This document shows, piece by piece, positions 27,151-37,700 of a DNA stretch of 64,000 nucleotides. The translations under genes were made by a program, and so were the position numbers. Source of the DNA: DATFVA01 sp963771705 (GTDB lineage Bacteria > Bacteroidota > Ignavibacteria > Ignavibacteriales > Ignavibacteriaceae). Location of the stretch: contig CAVYUP010000007.1 in assembly GCA_963771705.1 (NCBI GenBank), forward strand, positions 62,001-126,000, in the 5' to 3' direction. The number at the start of each line of letters is the position of its first letter. Positions within the stretch are counted from its first letter, which is position 1. The notes under the pieces were generated by a model. That model made no database searches. It was given only the letters and a program-made list of their open reading frames with translations, and had not been told where the DNA came from.

Positions 27151-28734
27151 ATGTATAAAATTTTAATTACCGATGCGGTCGATAAGAAATGCAAAACAAT
27201 TCTTGAATCTGCCGGCTTTGAAGTAACCTTCGAAGCCGGTATGCCTTCCGAAAAAATCAAATCTGTTATAGGCGGTTATAATGCATTAATAGTAAGGAGT
27301 GAGACGCAGGTAACTGCGGAACTTATCTCCCTGATGGATAACATGACAGTTATCGGAAGAGCAGGCACCGGTGTTGATAATATTGATGTAGACAGCGCTA
27401 CCCGCAAAGGCATAATTGTTATGAACACCCCCGGGGGGAATACGATTTCAACCGCCGAGCATACGATGGCTCTGATGCTAGGGATGTGCAGGAACATTGC
27501 ACACGCAAATCAGTCGATGAGAGAAGGGAAGTGGGACCGGAAGAAATTTAAAGGTTCCGAGCTTGAGGGGAAGACCCTCGGTGTAGTAGGACTCGGTAAG
27601 GTGGGCAGGGAAGTGGTGGTTCGCTCCAAAGCTTTTAAAATGAACGTAATCGGTTATGACCCGGTTATTTCAGTTGAGGCAGCAGGCAGACTTGGGGTTG
27701 AATTTGTAAGTCTGGATAAGATATTTTCAGATTCTGATATAATTACCGTTCATGTTCCTTTAAACGAAGAAACAGAAAATCTGATATCCGCCGAAACGCT
27801 GCAAAAATGCAAAAAAGGGGTGAAAATAATAAATTGCGCCCGGGGAGGAATTGTGAATGAGCAGGCACTGCTTGAGGCGTTAAATAACGGCCAGGTATCT
27901 GCGGCAGCATTTGACGTATACGAGACAGAACCACCCGATCTTAGCTCGAAGCTTTTTCAGCACGATAAAATATTAACCACTCCCCATCTTGGAGCTTCTA
28001 CTGAAGAAGCCCAGGAAAAGGTAGCCGTTCAGATAGGAGAACAAATTGTCGATTTATTAAAAAATAAATCAGCAAGGGGAACCATTAACGCAGCCTCCTT
28101 TGAAGCCCTGGCTAATGAGGAACTTAAACCTTTCATTATTTTATCAGAGAAACTGGGCCGGCTTCTATCACAATTAAATAAAAAGCATCTCAAAAACCTG
28201 AACCTTAATCTCAGCGGCGAATTTCTTCATACATACCAGGAAATTTTGGCTAAGAGTTTTCTTAAAGGCTTTTTGTCGAAAAAAATAGAAGGGCCGGTAA
28301 ACCTTGTTAACTCAAAGCTTTTTGCGGAAGAGCTTGGAATTATTCTGAATGAAATCAAATCTAATGAAAATGAAAATTACAGGAACCTTATATCTGCTGA
28401 ATTTATCGGGGAAGATAGTCGAAATCTAATCGGAGGGACCGTTTTCGGCAAAGAAGAAATAAGAATTGTAAAGATAGACCGGTACAGAGTTGAACTCAGG
28501 CCAGAAGGAAATATGCTTTTTTACAGAAATATAGACAAACCAGGAGTGCTGGCCGCTGTAGGTGCTATATTATCTGAGGAGAATATAAATATTGCGGGTC
28601 TCTCACTTGGACGACAGGAGAGCAGTAAAGAAGCGCTGACAGTAATTACAACAGATGAAGTAATCAATAAAAAAGCAATTCAGCGGATTTTATCAACAGA
28701 CGGTATATGGGATGTATTACTGGTCAACTTCTAA
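27151..28734 (+). CDS. serA: D-3-phosphoglycerate dehydrogenase with ACT domain
   Basis: This 527-residue enzyme is the first of serine biosynthesis and oxidises 3-phosphoglycerate with NAD. It contains the substrate domain, GRAGTGVDNID (about 69-79), the Rossmann motif GLGKVGREV (about 148-156), NCARGGIVNE with the active-site Arg, the Glu of FDVYETEPP, and the catalytic His of HLGASTEEAQ. An intervening allosteric substrate-binding domain (about 320-450) and a C-terminal ACT domain (about 455-527) follow. The long form is like that of Actinobacteria and many Bacteroidota relatives, and serine feedback is likely. A shorter paralogue is encoded at 56154-57344. Confidence 0.92.
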   Translation: MYKILITDAVDKKCKTILESAGFEVTFEAGMPSEKIKSVIGGYNALIVRSETQVTAELISLMDNMTVIGRAGTGVDNIDVDSATRKGIIVMNTPGGNTISTAEHTMALMLGMCRNIAHANQSMREGKWDRKKFKGSELEGKTLGVVGLGKVGREVVVRSKAFKMNVIGYDPVISVEAAGRLGVEFVSLDKIFSDSDIITVHVPLNEETENLISAETLQKCKKGVKIINCARGGIVNEQALLEALNNGQVSAAAFDVYETEPPDLSSKLFQHDKILTTPHLGASTEEAQEKVAVQIGEQIVDLLKNKSARGTINAASFEALANEELKPFIILSEKLGRLLSQLNKKHLKNLNLNLSGEFLHTYQEILAKSFLKGFLSKKIEGPVNLVNSKLFAEELGIILNEIKSNENENYRNLISAEFIGEDSRNLIGGTVFGKEEIRIVKIDRYRVELRPEGNMLFYRNIDKPGVLAAVGAILSEENINIAGLSLGRQESSKEALTVITTDEVINKKAIQRILSTDGIWDVLLVNF

Positions 28735-28960
28735 GTTGAGCGGTACCGAACTATATTGACATTTAAGTTCAAATAAACTTATTTTAATAAAGAAATAGAA
28801 AGATTATAAAAACTTGACAAAATTGGGTTGTTATAGTATTTTTATTTGTATTTTGTAATTTCTAAATATTTTTCATTAAATGTGAGGACATAAGCGGAAT
28901 TTTTTACTACATTCCTGTAAAATCAAAACCAACATTATTCATTTATTCAAGGAGAGCGTT
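28735..28960 (+). promoter_or_regulatory. Intergenic region with a candidate promoter for the T9SS cargo gene
   Basis: TTGACA at 28814-28819 and TATTTT at 28837-28842 are separated by 17 bases, which fits a sigma-70 type promoter. The leader would be about 110 bases. An AAGGAG ribosome site precedes the ATG at 28961. The region also has a CGGTACCG palindrome (28741-28748) just after serA. Confidence 0.35.
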
Positions 28961-30859
28961 ATGATTAAACGTTTAACAGTTCTATTTTTTATGATTTTAT
29001 TTTGTGCGGTTGTTATCAATGCACAGAATAAAAACGTAAAAGTACAAAAAATGCAAATACCATCAGACCAGAATAAGATAGTTGTTTCACAGAACCACCC
29101 GGCAGCTAATCCGAATGATCCTGGTATGGATTTCATCAATACGGGTTATGATTATATGTGTAATAATACTATTGGCCCAATGTTGACTACAGGGTCGGAT
29201 ATTGATGGTGACGGGGTTAATGACCCTATATTTACTGCAATGCAGAGGTTTGATCCTGCCGGTCAGAGAATTCAGATGTTCGGCTACATGGCTTTTGGTT
29301 CAATTGGTTCATTTTCTGCATTCGATGAAACGGCTGCTACATCGGGAAGTTCCACGTATGGTTGGGGCACCGTTCAATATTGTGTTGGAGGTGGATTAGA
29401 TGGCCAGGCTCTTCTAATGGCACATAGTAATGGAGCCGCATATCATTCCGTGATAGATCTGACAAATCTCGCACCTGTTACACCGTTTCCTACAAGTTCG
29501 TTTGGTTCTAATTTCCCATCTTTTGTTTACTTAAATGATGGAACAATAGTAGCAACTACAACAGATGCAAATATTTATTCTTCTACAGATCAGGGTGCAA
29601 CCTGGGAATTAGTCCAGCCAATTGGTGATGGTGATCCTAACGTTACTGATTGGGCTACCGCTGCCAATGTTCCTGCTGAATATCCAATCTATAAATCAGA
29701 TGATGATCAGGCTATGGCTATTGTAGCGGCAGGTGATGCCGGTTCGGCGGAATTAGAAGATCCTAATATAGTTTATTGGTATGGATCCTTAGATGGCGGG
29801 GCAACCTTTACTGGCAAAGTTATTGGAATTGGCGGTGGAACTCCCAGTGCTTATGTTAAATATGGACAAATTGCCAATAGAGATTATGCACCATATTTTA
29901 CCAATTTTGGTCAGTTAGAAGCAATGGTTTCTAATGATCATGTAACTCATGTTGTAATTAATGGCTATGGTGAAGGAGTTGTCCCCGGAGCTACAGATAC
30001 AACTAATGTTTTTCCTATCCTTTATTGGAACAGTCGTGATACTACCTGGATGGCAGTAACCGCTCCTTCAACAGAGGATGCATCTGATGGCTTTGGTCAC
30101 TCTGTTTCTGATCCTGTCAGAATATATCCCGGAAACGGTATAGGTCAGGCTTATCCTTGTGTTGCTGCTTCTGACGACGGACATATTGTTGTTGTTGTAT
30201 GGCAGGGATATGAATACACAGGTGAGATCGGCAATAGTGCATGGAATATTTATCCTGGTGACGGCGGAGCTGAAACAGGAGAAGTCTACTATACAGATTT
30301 ATACTATGTTGTTTCTCAGGATAGTGGAAAAACCTGGACGGATCCGGCTATCCTGAAAGGTGATGCTAATGTTATGGAAACATACCCTACCTTAGACAGA
30401 AAGATCATGGTTAGTGAAGATGGTGCAACTGCAACCTTAAGGTATATGTATATGGAAGATGCTATACCTGGCGCTGCAATATTCAACGGACAAGTTGCCG
30501 GTCAGAATAGTTGGTCGAACGATACAAAATGGCTTTATGATTCAATGGATTTCCCTGTCACTCCTGTAGGAGTTAAAGAACATAACCAGTTAGCGACCAG
30601 TTTTGAGCTGAGCCAGAATTATCCAAATCCATTTAACCCGACAACCTTGATTAAATACTCAGTTGCTGAAAGAAGCAATGTTTCACTTAAGGTTTACGAC
30701 GTTCTAGGAAACGAAGTTGCAACTCTTGTTAATACTTCCAAAGAGGCAGGTTCCTATCAGGTTAATTTTGACGCTTCAAAATTATCCTCAGGTGTATATA
30801 TTTATACACTGAATGCCGGAAATTATACTCAGTCCAAAAAAATGTTGTTGATGAAATAA
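28961..30859 (+). CDS. Secreted T9SS cargo protein with sialidase-type Asp-box repeats
   Basis: This 632-residue protein has a signal peptide (MIKRLTVLFFMILFCAVV, cleavage near INAQ). The body shows at least three Asp-box-like loops: SSTDQGATWE (about 207), SLDGGATFTG (about 274) and SQDSGKTWTDP (about 452). These mark a beta-propeller as in sialidases and other BNR proteins, but catalytic residues cannot be assigned. The C-terminus (about 548-632) is a complete type IX sorting domain: LSQNYPNPFNPTT, VSLKVYDVLGNEV, LSSGVYIYTL and a basic end KKMLLMK. It is therefore exported through the outer membrane by T9SS and attached or released. A strong terminator follows, so it is a single-gene unit. 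Confidence 0.85.
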   Translation: MIKRLTVLFFMILFCAVVINAQNKNVKVQKMQIPSDQNKIVVSQNHPAANPNDPGMDFINTGYDYMCNNTIGPMLTTGSDIDGDGVNDPIFTAMQRFDPAGQRIQMFGYMAFGSIGSFSAFDETAATSGSSTYGWGTVQYCVGGGLDGQALLMAHSNGAAYHSVIDLTNLAPVTPFPTSSFGSNFPSFVYLNDGTIVATTTDANIYSSTDQGATWELVQPIGDGDPNVTDWATAANVPAEYPIYKSDDDQAMAIVAAGDAGSAELEDPNIVYWYGSLDGGATFTGKVIGIGGGTPSAYVKYGQIANRDYAPYFTNFGQLEAMVSNDHVTHVVINGYGEGVVPGATDTTNVFPILYWNSRDTTWMAVTAPSTEDASDGFGHSVSDPVRIYPGNGIGQAYPCVAASDDGHIVVVVWQGYEYTGEIGNSAWNIYPGDGGAETGEVYYTDLYYVVSQDSGKTWTDPAILKGDANVMETYPTLDRKIMVSEDGATATLRYMYMEDAIPGAAIFNGQVAGQNSWSNDTKWLYDSMDFPVTPVGVKEHNQLATSFELSQNYPNPFNPTTLIKYSVAERSNVSLKVYDVLGNEVATLVNTSKEAGSYQVNFDASKLSSGVYIYTLNAGNYTQSKKMLLMK

Positions 30860-30896
30860 TTTCATTTTAGTATAATGCAATAAGAAAAAATAATTA

Positions 30897-30932
30897 GGTA
30901 GCTGTCGGGCAATCGGCAGCTACCATTTTTTT
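30897..30932 (+). terminator. Intrinsic terminator after the T9SS cargo gene
   Basis: GGTAGCTGTCG (30897-30907) pairs with CGGCAGCTACC (30914-30924), with one G-T pair and a six-base loop, followed by ATTTTTTT. It is a textbook rho-independent terminator 38 bases after the stop. Confidence 0.9.
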
Positions 30933-30983
30933 GATAAGAGAATCAAAATATCGAATAAATTAATACTTTGTGTGAGGTGAAAG

Positions 30984-31772
30984 ATGCGGGAAAATTTCAA
31001 ACGGAAGTTACTATTCCTACTTCCTCTTTTCATTGGTTTACTGATTTATGGATGCGTTGAAGAGCCTACCATAGCGCCTGTTAAACCTGTCTATTCAGTT
31101 CTGCGAGTTGTCAACCTGTCTGATAACGTTGACAATATAAAAGTAACTATGGACGATAAATCTTTAGTGTCGGGGCTGGGAATTGCATCTGCATCCGGTT
31201 ATATGGATGTTGGTGCAGGCAAAAGGGACTTCAAAGTCTTCAATGGCAACGGAGATTTAGTTTATCAGAAAACAATCGAAATTACTACCTGGGAAAGAGC
31301 AACACTGGTCTTTGCAGGTTTTTATTCAGATCAGACTCTCGAGAATACATTCAATCATTTTATGGTTGATGACGGGCTGATCTATGTAAGCAGCGCACCC
31401 AAAGCTGACAGCCTGAATATCTATTTTGTAAATGCCGCAGCTGATGTTGATACTTTTAAGGCACAGTCATTCAATATTTCTGCGGACTATGTTACAGCAG
31501 GCGATACGGGAAGTGTAGATTATGCAACCTCTACAGGCGGCACTATTCCTCTGGCATATGGAAACGTTTACTCGGTTGGTCCGGTTGCCCCCGGTGATTA
31601 CACTTTTAATTTTGCAGCCAGCGATACATCATATCACTCAACTTCTTTTGAAACACAATTATCAGCAGGATACCGGTATTATATATTTATGTACGGGATG
31701 CCAAACAACCTGCAGGTATGGGCAAATGAAGTTACCCCTCCTCCAATTCGTTCCAGAGACACAGAAAATTAA
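30984..31772 (+). CDS. DUF4397 domain lipoprotein
   Basis: This 262-residue protein has a lipoprotein signal ending at LLIYGC (Cys24). Two repeats follow of the DUF4397 type: YSVLRVVNLSDNVDNIKVTMDD (about 37-58) with VGAGKRDFKVF, and SLNIYFVNAAADVDTF (about 141-156) with VAPGDYTFNF. This all-beta domain is found in surface lipoproteins of Bacteroidota relatives and has no assigned function. It is followed 14 bases later by a TonB-dependent receptor, where Bacteroidota usually have SusD after SusC. It may thus act as the receptor's surface partner; this is inference. The ribosome site GAGGTGA lies just upstream of the ATG. Confidence 0.8.
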   Translation: MRENFKRKLLFLLPLFIGLLIYGCVEEPTIAPVKPVYSVLRVVNLSDNVDNIKVTMDDKSLVSGLGIASASGYMDVGAGKRDFKVFNGNGDLVYQKTIEITTWERATLVFAGFYSDQTLENTFNHFMVDDGLIYVSSAPKADSLNIYFVNAAADVDTFKAQSFNISADYVTAGDTGSVDYATSTGGTIPLAYGNVYSVGPVAPGDYTFNFAASDTSYHSTSFETQLSAGYRYYIFMYGMPNNLQVWANEVTPPPIRSRDTEN

Positions 31773-31786
31773 GGAGATGAACAATC

Positions 31787-34666
31787 ATGAAATATAAGTT
31801 TACTTTTTTAACTCTTATTACTTTACTTATTGCTTTTACCTTTCCTGTGTCAGCGCAGTCTGGAAAAGTTGTAGGCAAAGTAACGGACCTGGAAACAGGT
31901 GAACCGCTAATAGGCGCAAATATTTTAATCAGTGGAACCAACTATGGTGCCGCAACTAATGTTGATGGAGAGTATATAATACTCAATGTTCCTCCCAATA
32001 CATATACAATTGTGGCAAAATATATTGGATACAAGGAAGTTACAAAATCGAACATAAAAGTTTCGGTTAACGTAACTACTGAAGCAAATTTCCAGCTGCC
32101 GAGTGAGACCTATGAACTTGGCACTGTTGAAATTGTGGCCCCAAAACCTTTAATCAACAAGAACCTGACCAATTCTGTTAATATTGTCAGGTCTGAAGAT
32201 ATTGAAAACCTTCCTATCCGCGGTGTAAACGCGGTTGTAAGTACCCAGACCGGAGTAGTAAATCAGGGCGGTACTCTCTATGTCCGCGGCGGCCGGCAGG
32301 ATGCGGTTGCTTATTACGTAGACGGTGTGCTTGTTAATAACCCTGTATTCGGAGGTGCTCAAACATCGCCAATAACCAACGCGATCCAGGAAGTTCAGTT
32401 TCAGGCCGGCGGATATCCTGCTGAATACGGCGGAGCAAATGCCGGTATAATTTCCACTACTACTAAAATAGGAGGGGAAAATTATAATTTTGGTTTGGAA
32501 GGTATTACCGATGAATTTTCAACTGTCGGCAATAAATTCCTTGATACTTATTCTTACGGGTACAGTGAATATGTCTTAACTGCAAGCGGGCCCATTTTCC
32601 CATCATTAAAAAATATTCGTTTCTTTGTTGCAGGCGACTATAACTGGAACAGAACTCCAGTCGCTTTTAACCCGGAAATAAATTATGATAATATTTACGA
32701 TCCTGCTTTGGGCAGCCAGGCAGATACTCTGAACTTGACTTACCCCGGCGGTTATCGTCTGAATCAGGGATTCAGAACTGTACAGGTTCAGGGTAATTTA
32801 TCATTCGATTTTAATCCCTTTAATATAAAACTCAATGGAAGTTTTCAGAGGGATGACAGCAGAAATGGCGTTGGTATAACCAACATTTTAACTGCTCCCC
32901 GTGCAGGCCAGCACCAGGCTCAGACAATAACAGCCAGTGCTAAAGTTACCCAGGTTTTGAATGATAGAGCCTACTATGACCTGATCTTTAATTATTTCGG
33001 CGATTTTTATGTTGATATGGATCCAATCTTCCAGCATGACATTACAGCATACGGTGATTCAGTGTTAAATTCTCAGGTTGGAACTACACTTCTGAGTGAT
33101 GGTCAAATGCCTCCATCTTTAAGAGCATATGGATTTGCCTTTACCAGCGGTCCTATACCTTACAACCTATACCGTAAAATGAGAACTAATAGTCTCGGCG
33201 GTAAAGTAAGTCTGTTATACCAGATAGGTCAGCACCATGAGCTGAAAACCGGAGCCGATCTGAATTATTATACCATCAGGCGCTATTCAATAGCCCCTTT
33301 TACGATCGCTTCCTTCAGGCGTGCATTGCCTCAGGGCACTGGATATGATTTTTATGACAGACTTGATAACTATGGTTACGATGAAGTTGGAAATGTTTCT
33401 GACGCAGGAATTAACGGTGCCAAACACCCTATTTTTGCAGCCTACTATATTCAGGATAAAATGGAGTTCTCTGACCTGGTTGTAAACTTTGGTTTGAGGC
33501 TGGATTATATTGATACCGATAGTAAAACTTTCAAAGATCCTCATAATATAGCTTTTACGAATAACCTGATAGATCCGAACGACCTTGTAGATCAACCTCC
33601 TTTTACGCAGGTTAGTCCCCGACTTGGTTTCTCATTCCCTGTTACGGACAAAACAGTTTTCCATGCTCAGTATGGAAAATTCATTCAGCAATCTCAGCTT
33701 AGAGATATCTATGAAGGCTATAATGTAGTAGCTGATAATATCAGGGGTGGATATGCGATTGAGCAGCCTGTAGGGTTCGGCTTAAAACCAGAAAGAAGCA
33801 CCCAGTATGAAATCGGCTTCAAGCAGCAATTAGGTGATGTTTTTGCCTTTGATATTACTGGTTTTTACAAAGACATAAAAGACCAGATACAGGAAAGATC
33901 AATTTATGCTGATCCGGGAGCAAACCACAGGCAGTATTATGCTTTTGTTAACGGTGACTTTTCTACAGTTAAAGGTATAGAACTTAAGTTCGACCTGAGA
34001 AGGGTAGAAAGAATTTCAGCTACTCTGGATTATACATATTCTGATGCTCAGGGTACAGGTTCAAATCCTTCTTCCAGTTTCAGACAGATATGGCAGTCTC
34101 CTACGGCTATTCCATTCTTCCCGATGCAGATTGCTCCTCTGACCTTCAACCAGGCGCATACAGGTGCCTTGAACCTGGATTACAGGTTCGCAGATAATGA
34201 TGGCCCGACTGTATTAGGAAGTCAGATACTTTCGAACTTTGGTATTAACGCCCTATTCAGATTCACAAGCGGTTTCAATTATACCAAGTATACCAATGAC
34301 AGCTGGGGCAACAGCAGAGTTCCTGATGAGCCCTTGAATGCATCTACCACTCCATGGACGTTCCAGCTTGATATGAAAATAGATAAAACCGTTTCCCTCG
34401 GCCCGCTAGATGCGAATATTTACCTGTGGATTATAAATGTATTAAACACTCAGAACGTAGTAGGTGTTTTCCCGGTTTCGGGTGATGCTTACGATGACGG
34501 CTGGCTGTCAAGCCCCCAGGGATCTGCGACAGTTCAGGGAATTGAGTCTCAGTATGGTGCAAAATATGCAGATATGTATAAGCAGCTTTATGAAACCACA
34601 ACTTATGATTCCGGGCATTTTGGACCGCCCAGACAGATAAGGGTTGGAATAAGGTTAAATTATTAA
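31787..34666 (+). CDS. TonB-dependent receptor with N-terminal carboxypeptidase-like domain
   Basis: This 959-residue outer-membrane protein has a signal peptide (1-24, ends VSAQ). A CarboxypepD_reg-like beta-sandwich (about 27-108; VVGKVTDLETGEPLIGANI) is followed by a TonB-box-like GTVEIVA (about 112-118), the plug (about 125-230; LYVRGGRQDAVAYYVDGV and EYGGANAGIIS) and a 22-strand type barrel ending PRQIRVGIRLNY. It resembles the receptors of Ignavibacteria and Gemmatimonadota that lack a SusD partner more than classical SusC. The substrate is unknown. It is in one transcription unit with the DUF4397 lipoprotein upstream and the large secreted protein downstream (gap 42 bases to the latter's chosen start). 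Confidence 0.9.
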   Translation: MKYKFTFLTLITLLIAFTFPVSAQSGKVVGKVTDLETGEPLIGANILISGTNYGAATNVDGEYIILNVPPNTYTIVAKYIGYKEVTKSNIKVSVNVTTEANFQLPSETYELGTVEIVAPKPLINKNLTNSVNIVRSEDIENLPIRGVNAVVSTQTGVVNQGGTLYVRGGRQDAVAYYVDGVLVNNPVFGGAQTSPITNAIQEVQFQAGGYPAEYGGANAGIISTTTKIGGENYNFGLEGITDEFSTVGNKFLDTYSYGYSEYVLTASGPIFPSLKNIRFFVAGDYNWNRTPVAFNPEINYDNIYDPALGSQADTLNLTYPGGYRLNQGFRTVQVQGNLSFDFNPFNIKLNGSFQRDDSRNGVGITNILTAPRAGQHQAQTITASAKVTQVLNDRAYYDLIFNYFGDFYVDMDPIFQHDITAYGDSVLNSQVGTTLLSDGQMPPSLRAYGFAFTSGPIPYNLYRKMRTNSLGGKVSLLYQIGQHHELKTGADLNYYTIRRYSIAPFTIASFRRALPQGTGYDFYDRLDNYGYDEVGNVSDAGINGAKHPIFAAYYIQDKMEFSDLVVNFGLRLDYIDTDSKTFKDPHNIAFTNNLIDPNDLVDQPPFTQVSPRLGFSFPVTDKTVFHAQYGKFIQQSQLRDIYEGYNVVADNIRGGYAIEQPVGFGLKPERSTQYEIGFKQQLGDVFAFDITGFYKDIKDQIQERSIYADPGANHRQYYAFVNGDFSTVKGIELKFDLRRVERISATLDYTYSDAQGTGSNPSSSFRQIWQSPTAIPFFPMQIAPLTFNQAHTGALNLDYRFADNDGPTVLGSQILSNFGINALFRFTSGFNYTKYTNDSWGNSRVPDEPLNASTTPWTFQLDMKIDKTVSLGPLDANIYLWIINVLNTQNVVGVFPVSGDAYDDGWLSSPQGSATVQGIESQYGAKYADMYKQLYETTTYDSGHFGPPRQIRVGIRLNY

Positions 34667-34708
34667 TTCGCTGACTGTTATGATATCTGAAAAAAAATGG
34701 AGCTTAAA

Positions 34709-37700
34709 ATGAATAAAAAATTATTAGGTGTGTTTTCCCTCTTTATCTTCCTTTTAATCCTTGTTTCTATGGGTTTTAAAGGGGCGGATAAAAACAAGGG
34801 CACACGAAAAATTACTACAAATGATAATTACAATTATATAGCCATTAACCAGATATTTATGTGGATATCTAACAATGGTGATGGTTCACATAGTCCTACA
34901 ACTGATGCACAGGGTTTCTTCTGGCCCGGTGGTCCTAATGCAACAATCGGAGCCATCTTTGAAGATGGTCTTCTCTGGGGAGGCAAAATTGGAAGGGAAA
35001 TCAGGGTGGGCGGAAGTACCTATCGTCATGGTCTTCAGGCAGGTCCTATCCTTTCCGATGGTACTGCAGCAAATCCGGATGATTCAAAGTACAGGATCTA
35101 CAAAATAAGGAAAAACTGGGAATCTCTGCCTCCGGGGCCAACCAGGGATCAGTATGAAAAAGATTATAATGAATGGCCGGTTGAAGACGGCGCCCCATGG
35201 GTTGATGTGGACGGAGATGGTGTTTTTACAAGAGATGTAGATGAACCGGAATTTACCGGTGATGAAGTTCTCTGGTATGTATCAAATGACCTTGATGCCG
35301 AAAGAACAACTTTCTTATACGGCACACTGCCTATGGGAATGGAAGTTCAGGCTACGGTATTTGGATTTAACAGAACCGGTGCCCTTGGCGATATGGTTTT
35401 TGAAAAATTCAAGTTCATCAACAAGGGACAAAACACTATCAAGGATATGATAGCAGGTTATTGGTCTGATACTGATCTGGGAGATGCCAATGACGATTAC
35501 ACAGGCTGTGATACTGTATTAAGTCTCGGGTATACTTATAATGGAGCTGCAAGTGATCCGCTTTATGGCACACCTCCTCCTGCCCTGGGATATGATTTCT
35601 TCCAGGGACCCATTATTCCGGGCAGCGCATCTGACAGCGCAAAATTTTTAGGAGAATGGAAGCACGGGTATAGTAATTTACCTATGACAGCATTTGCATT
35701 TTATATTAACGATGCCAGTTCCCTTTACCAGGATCCTGAACTTGGTACTCCTGCAGGTGCTGAACAGTTCTATAATTATATGCAGGGATTAATCTGGAAC
35801 GGACAGCCCTTTATAGATCCAAATACAGGTAATCCAGTTAAATTCGTACTTTCCGGTGATCCTGTAGCAGGAACTGGCTGGTATGAAGGTGGAGGCTGGT
35901 CGGGCGGACCGCCTCCGGGTGATAGAAGACAGTTTATGGCTTCAGGGCCTTTTGATATGGCTCCCGGCGATACTCAGGAAGTTGTTGTTGGGATCGTAAT
36001 CGCAAAAGGCGGGAATAACATACAAAGTGTTTCAGCTTTAAAGGAAAAAGATAAAGCAGCTCAGATAGCCTATGACCTGGATTTTCAGCTGACACCTTCT
36101 CCGAAGAATCCGGCTGTGCACGCCTTACCTCAAGATAAAGCTGTGACCCTCTGGTGGGAACCGAACGCTGAAAGTTATCACGAATTTGATCCGCTCCTCC
36201 CTGATACGATTCGTTTAAATGTCAGCGGAACAGAATATATAATTCCTGTATCCAATAAGTATTTTAATTTTGAAGGCTACCGAATATGGCAATTCAAGGA
36301 TCTTGCTGGTACAGATCCCGTCCTCTTAGCGACCTACGATATTAAAAACGGAATCGGAGAGATAAGAAATTATCAGTATGATTACCTGACGATTAATGGT
36401 GGACAACTTTCTTCTGAACCAATTATCGCAGGACCGGATGAAGGACTCAGAAGGTATACTACAATTACACAGGATGCCTACACAAATGGACCTTTATTTA
36501 ATGGTAATCCATATTACTTCGCTGTAACTGCATACGGTTATTCAAAATATAGTGATCCCCCTGTACTTGAAAGTCCTCCGGCTATTATCGAGGTATTTCC
36601 TGGTACTCCTTCAATATCATCCTCGTATTCTTATGATGTAGGTGGGATTGTTAGCCTAGATCATACGGAGGGCAGAGGCGATGGTTATGTTAAATTCAAA
36701 GTAGTTGACCCTACAGCCTTAACCGGCCACAAGTATAAAGTTACCATCCAGAATAATCAGACTGATACAAGTTATACTTTGATTGATGAGACTTCTAATG
36801 ATACATTATTCACAGACAATCAGGATTTCTCGGATGATTCTCTTCATAAACAGATATTCGATGGTTTTATTGTGATAGTCAAAAATGTAGGACAGGACTC
36901 CTTAAAAGGACAACAGCCTCCAAAACCCTACAGAATAAAAAGTGTAACCGAAATTAAAGGTCCTGGTGGAAAGGAAATAAGTGATCCGGTAGACTTGTAC
37001 CATAACTTGAATTCTACAAAAGAATGGTCAATAACTTCTTTCGGGAATTTTCAGGGTGTACAAAATCTCGATTGGGAAAAGGCTATTGGCCTAAGAGATT
37101 ATGAAATCAGGTTTACTTCTGATGGAAGTCAGTATTATTCATCTCACAGGAAATTGTTTCCACCTTTAGCGAATGATACGTTAGCTGCGGACAGGGTTCC
37201 ATTTGAGGTGTGGGATGTTGGTACGACTGGTGATAATTCTGAAACGAGATTATATGTTAAAGTCAATGATTCCATTACGGTTGATTGGATGTGGAATAAA
37301 AATCCCGCCACTGGTAACTGGGAACCCGTTTATGTTTATTCTTCAGATGATCCGTATAATGAACCTTTGCCTGAAACATCGGGTACTCTGACACCTAACC
37401 AGCAGAAATTCGGTAAATTAGTTTTTGTAGGAGAACAACCGGCAGAAGGTACTGTTATCAGAATAACAACCTGGAAACCGTTGATGGAAGGTGATGCTTT
37501 CGAAGGAACCATTGAAGCTTCTATTCTTAATGATGTCTCTCTGGCCAAGGATAACATAAATAAGATAAGCGTATTCCCAAATCCTTACTTTGGTGCTAAC
37601 CCGCTTGAAAGGGATAAATACCAGAGGTTTATGAGATTTACAAATCTTCCTACTAAAGTTACAGTCAGAATCTATTCTTTGTCAGGTGTATTCATAAAGA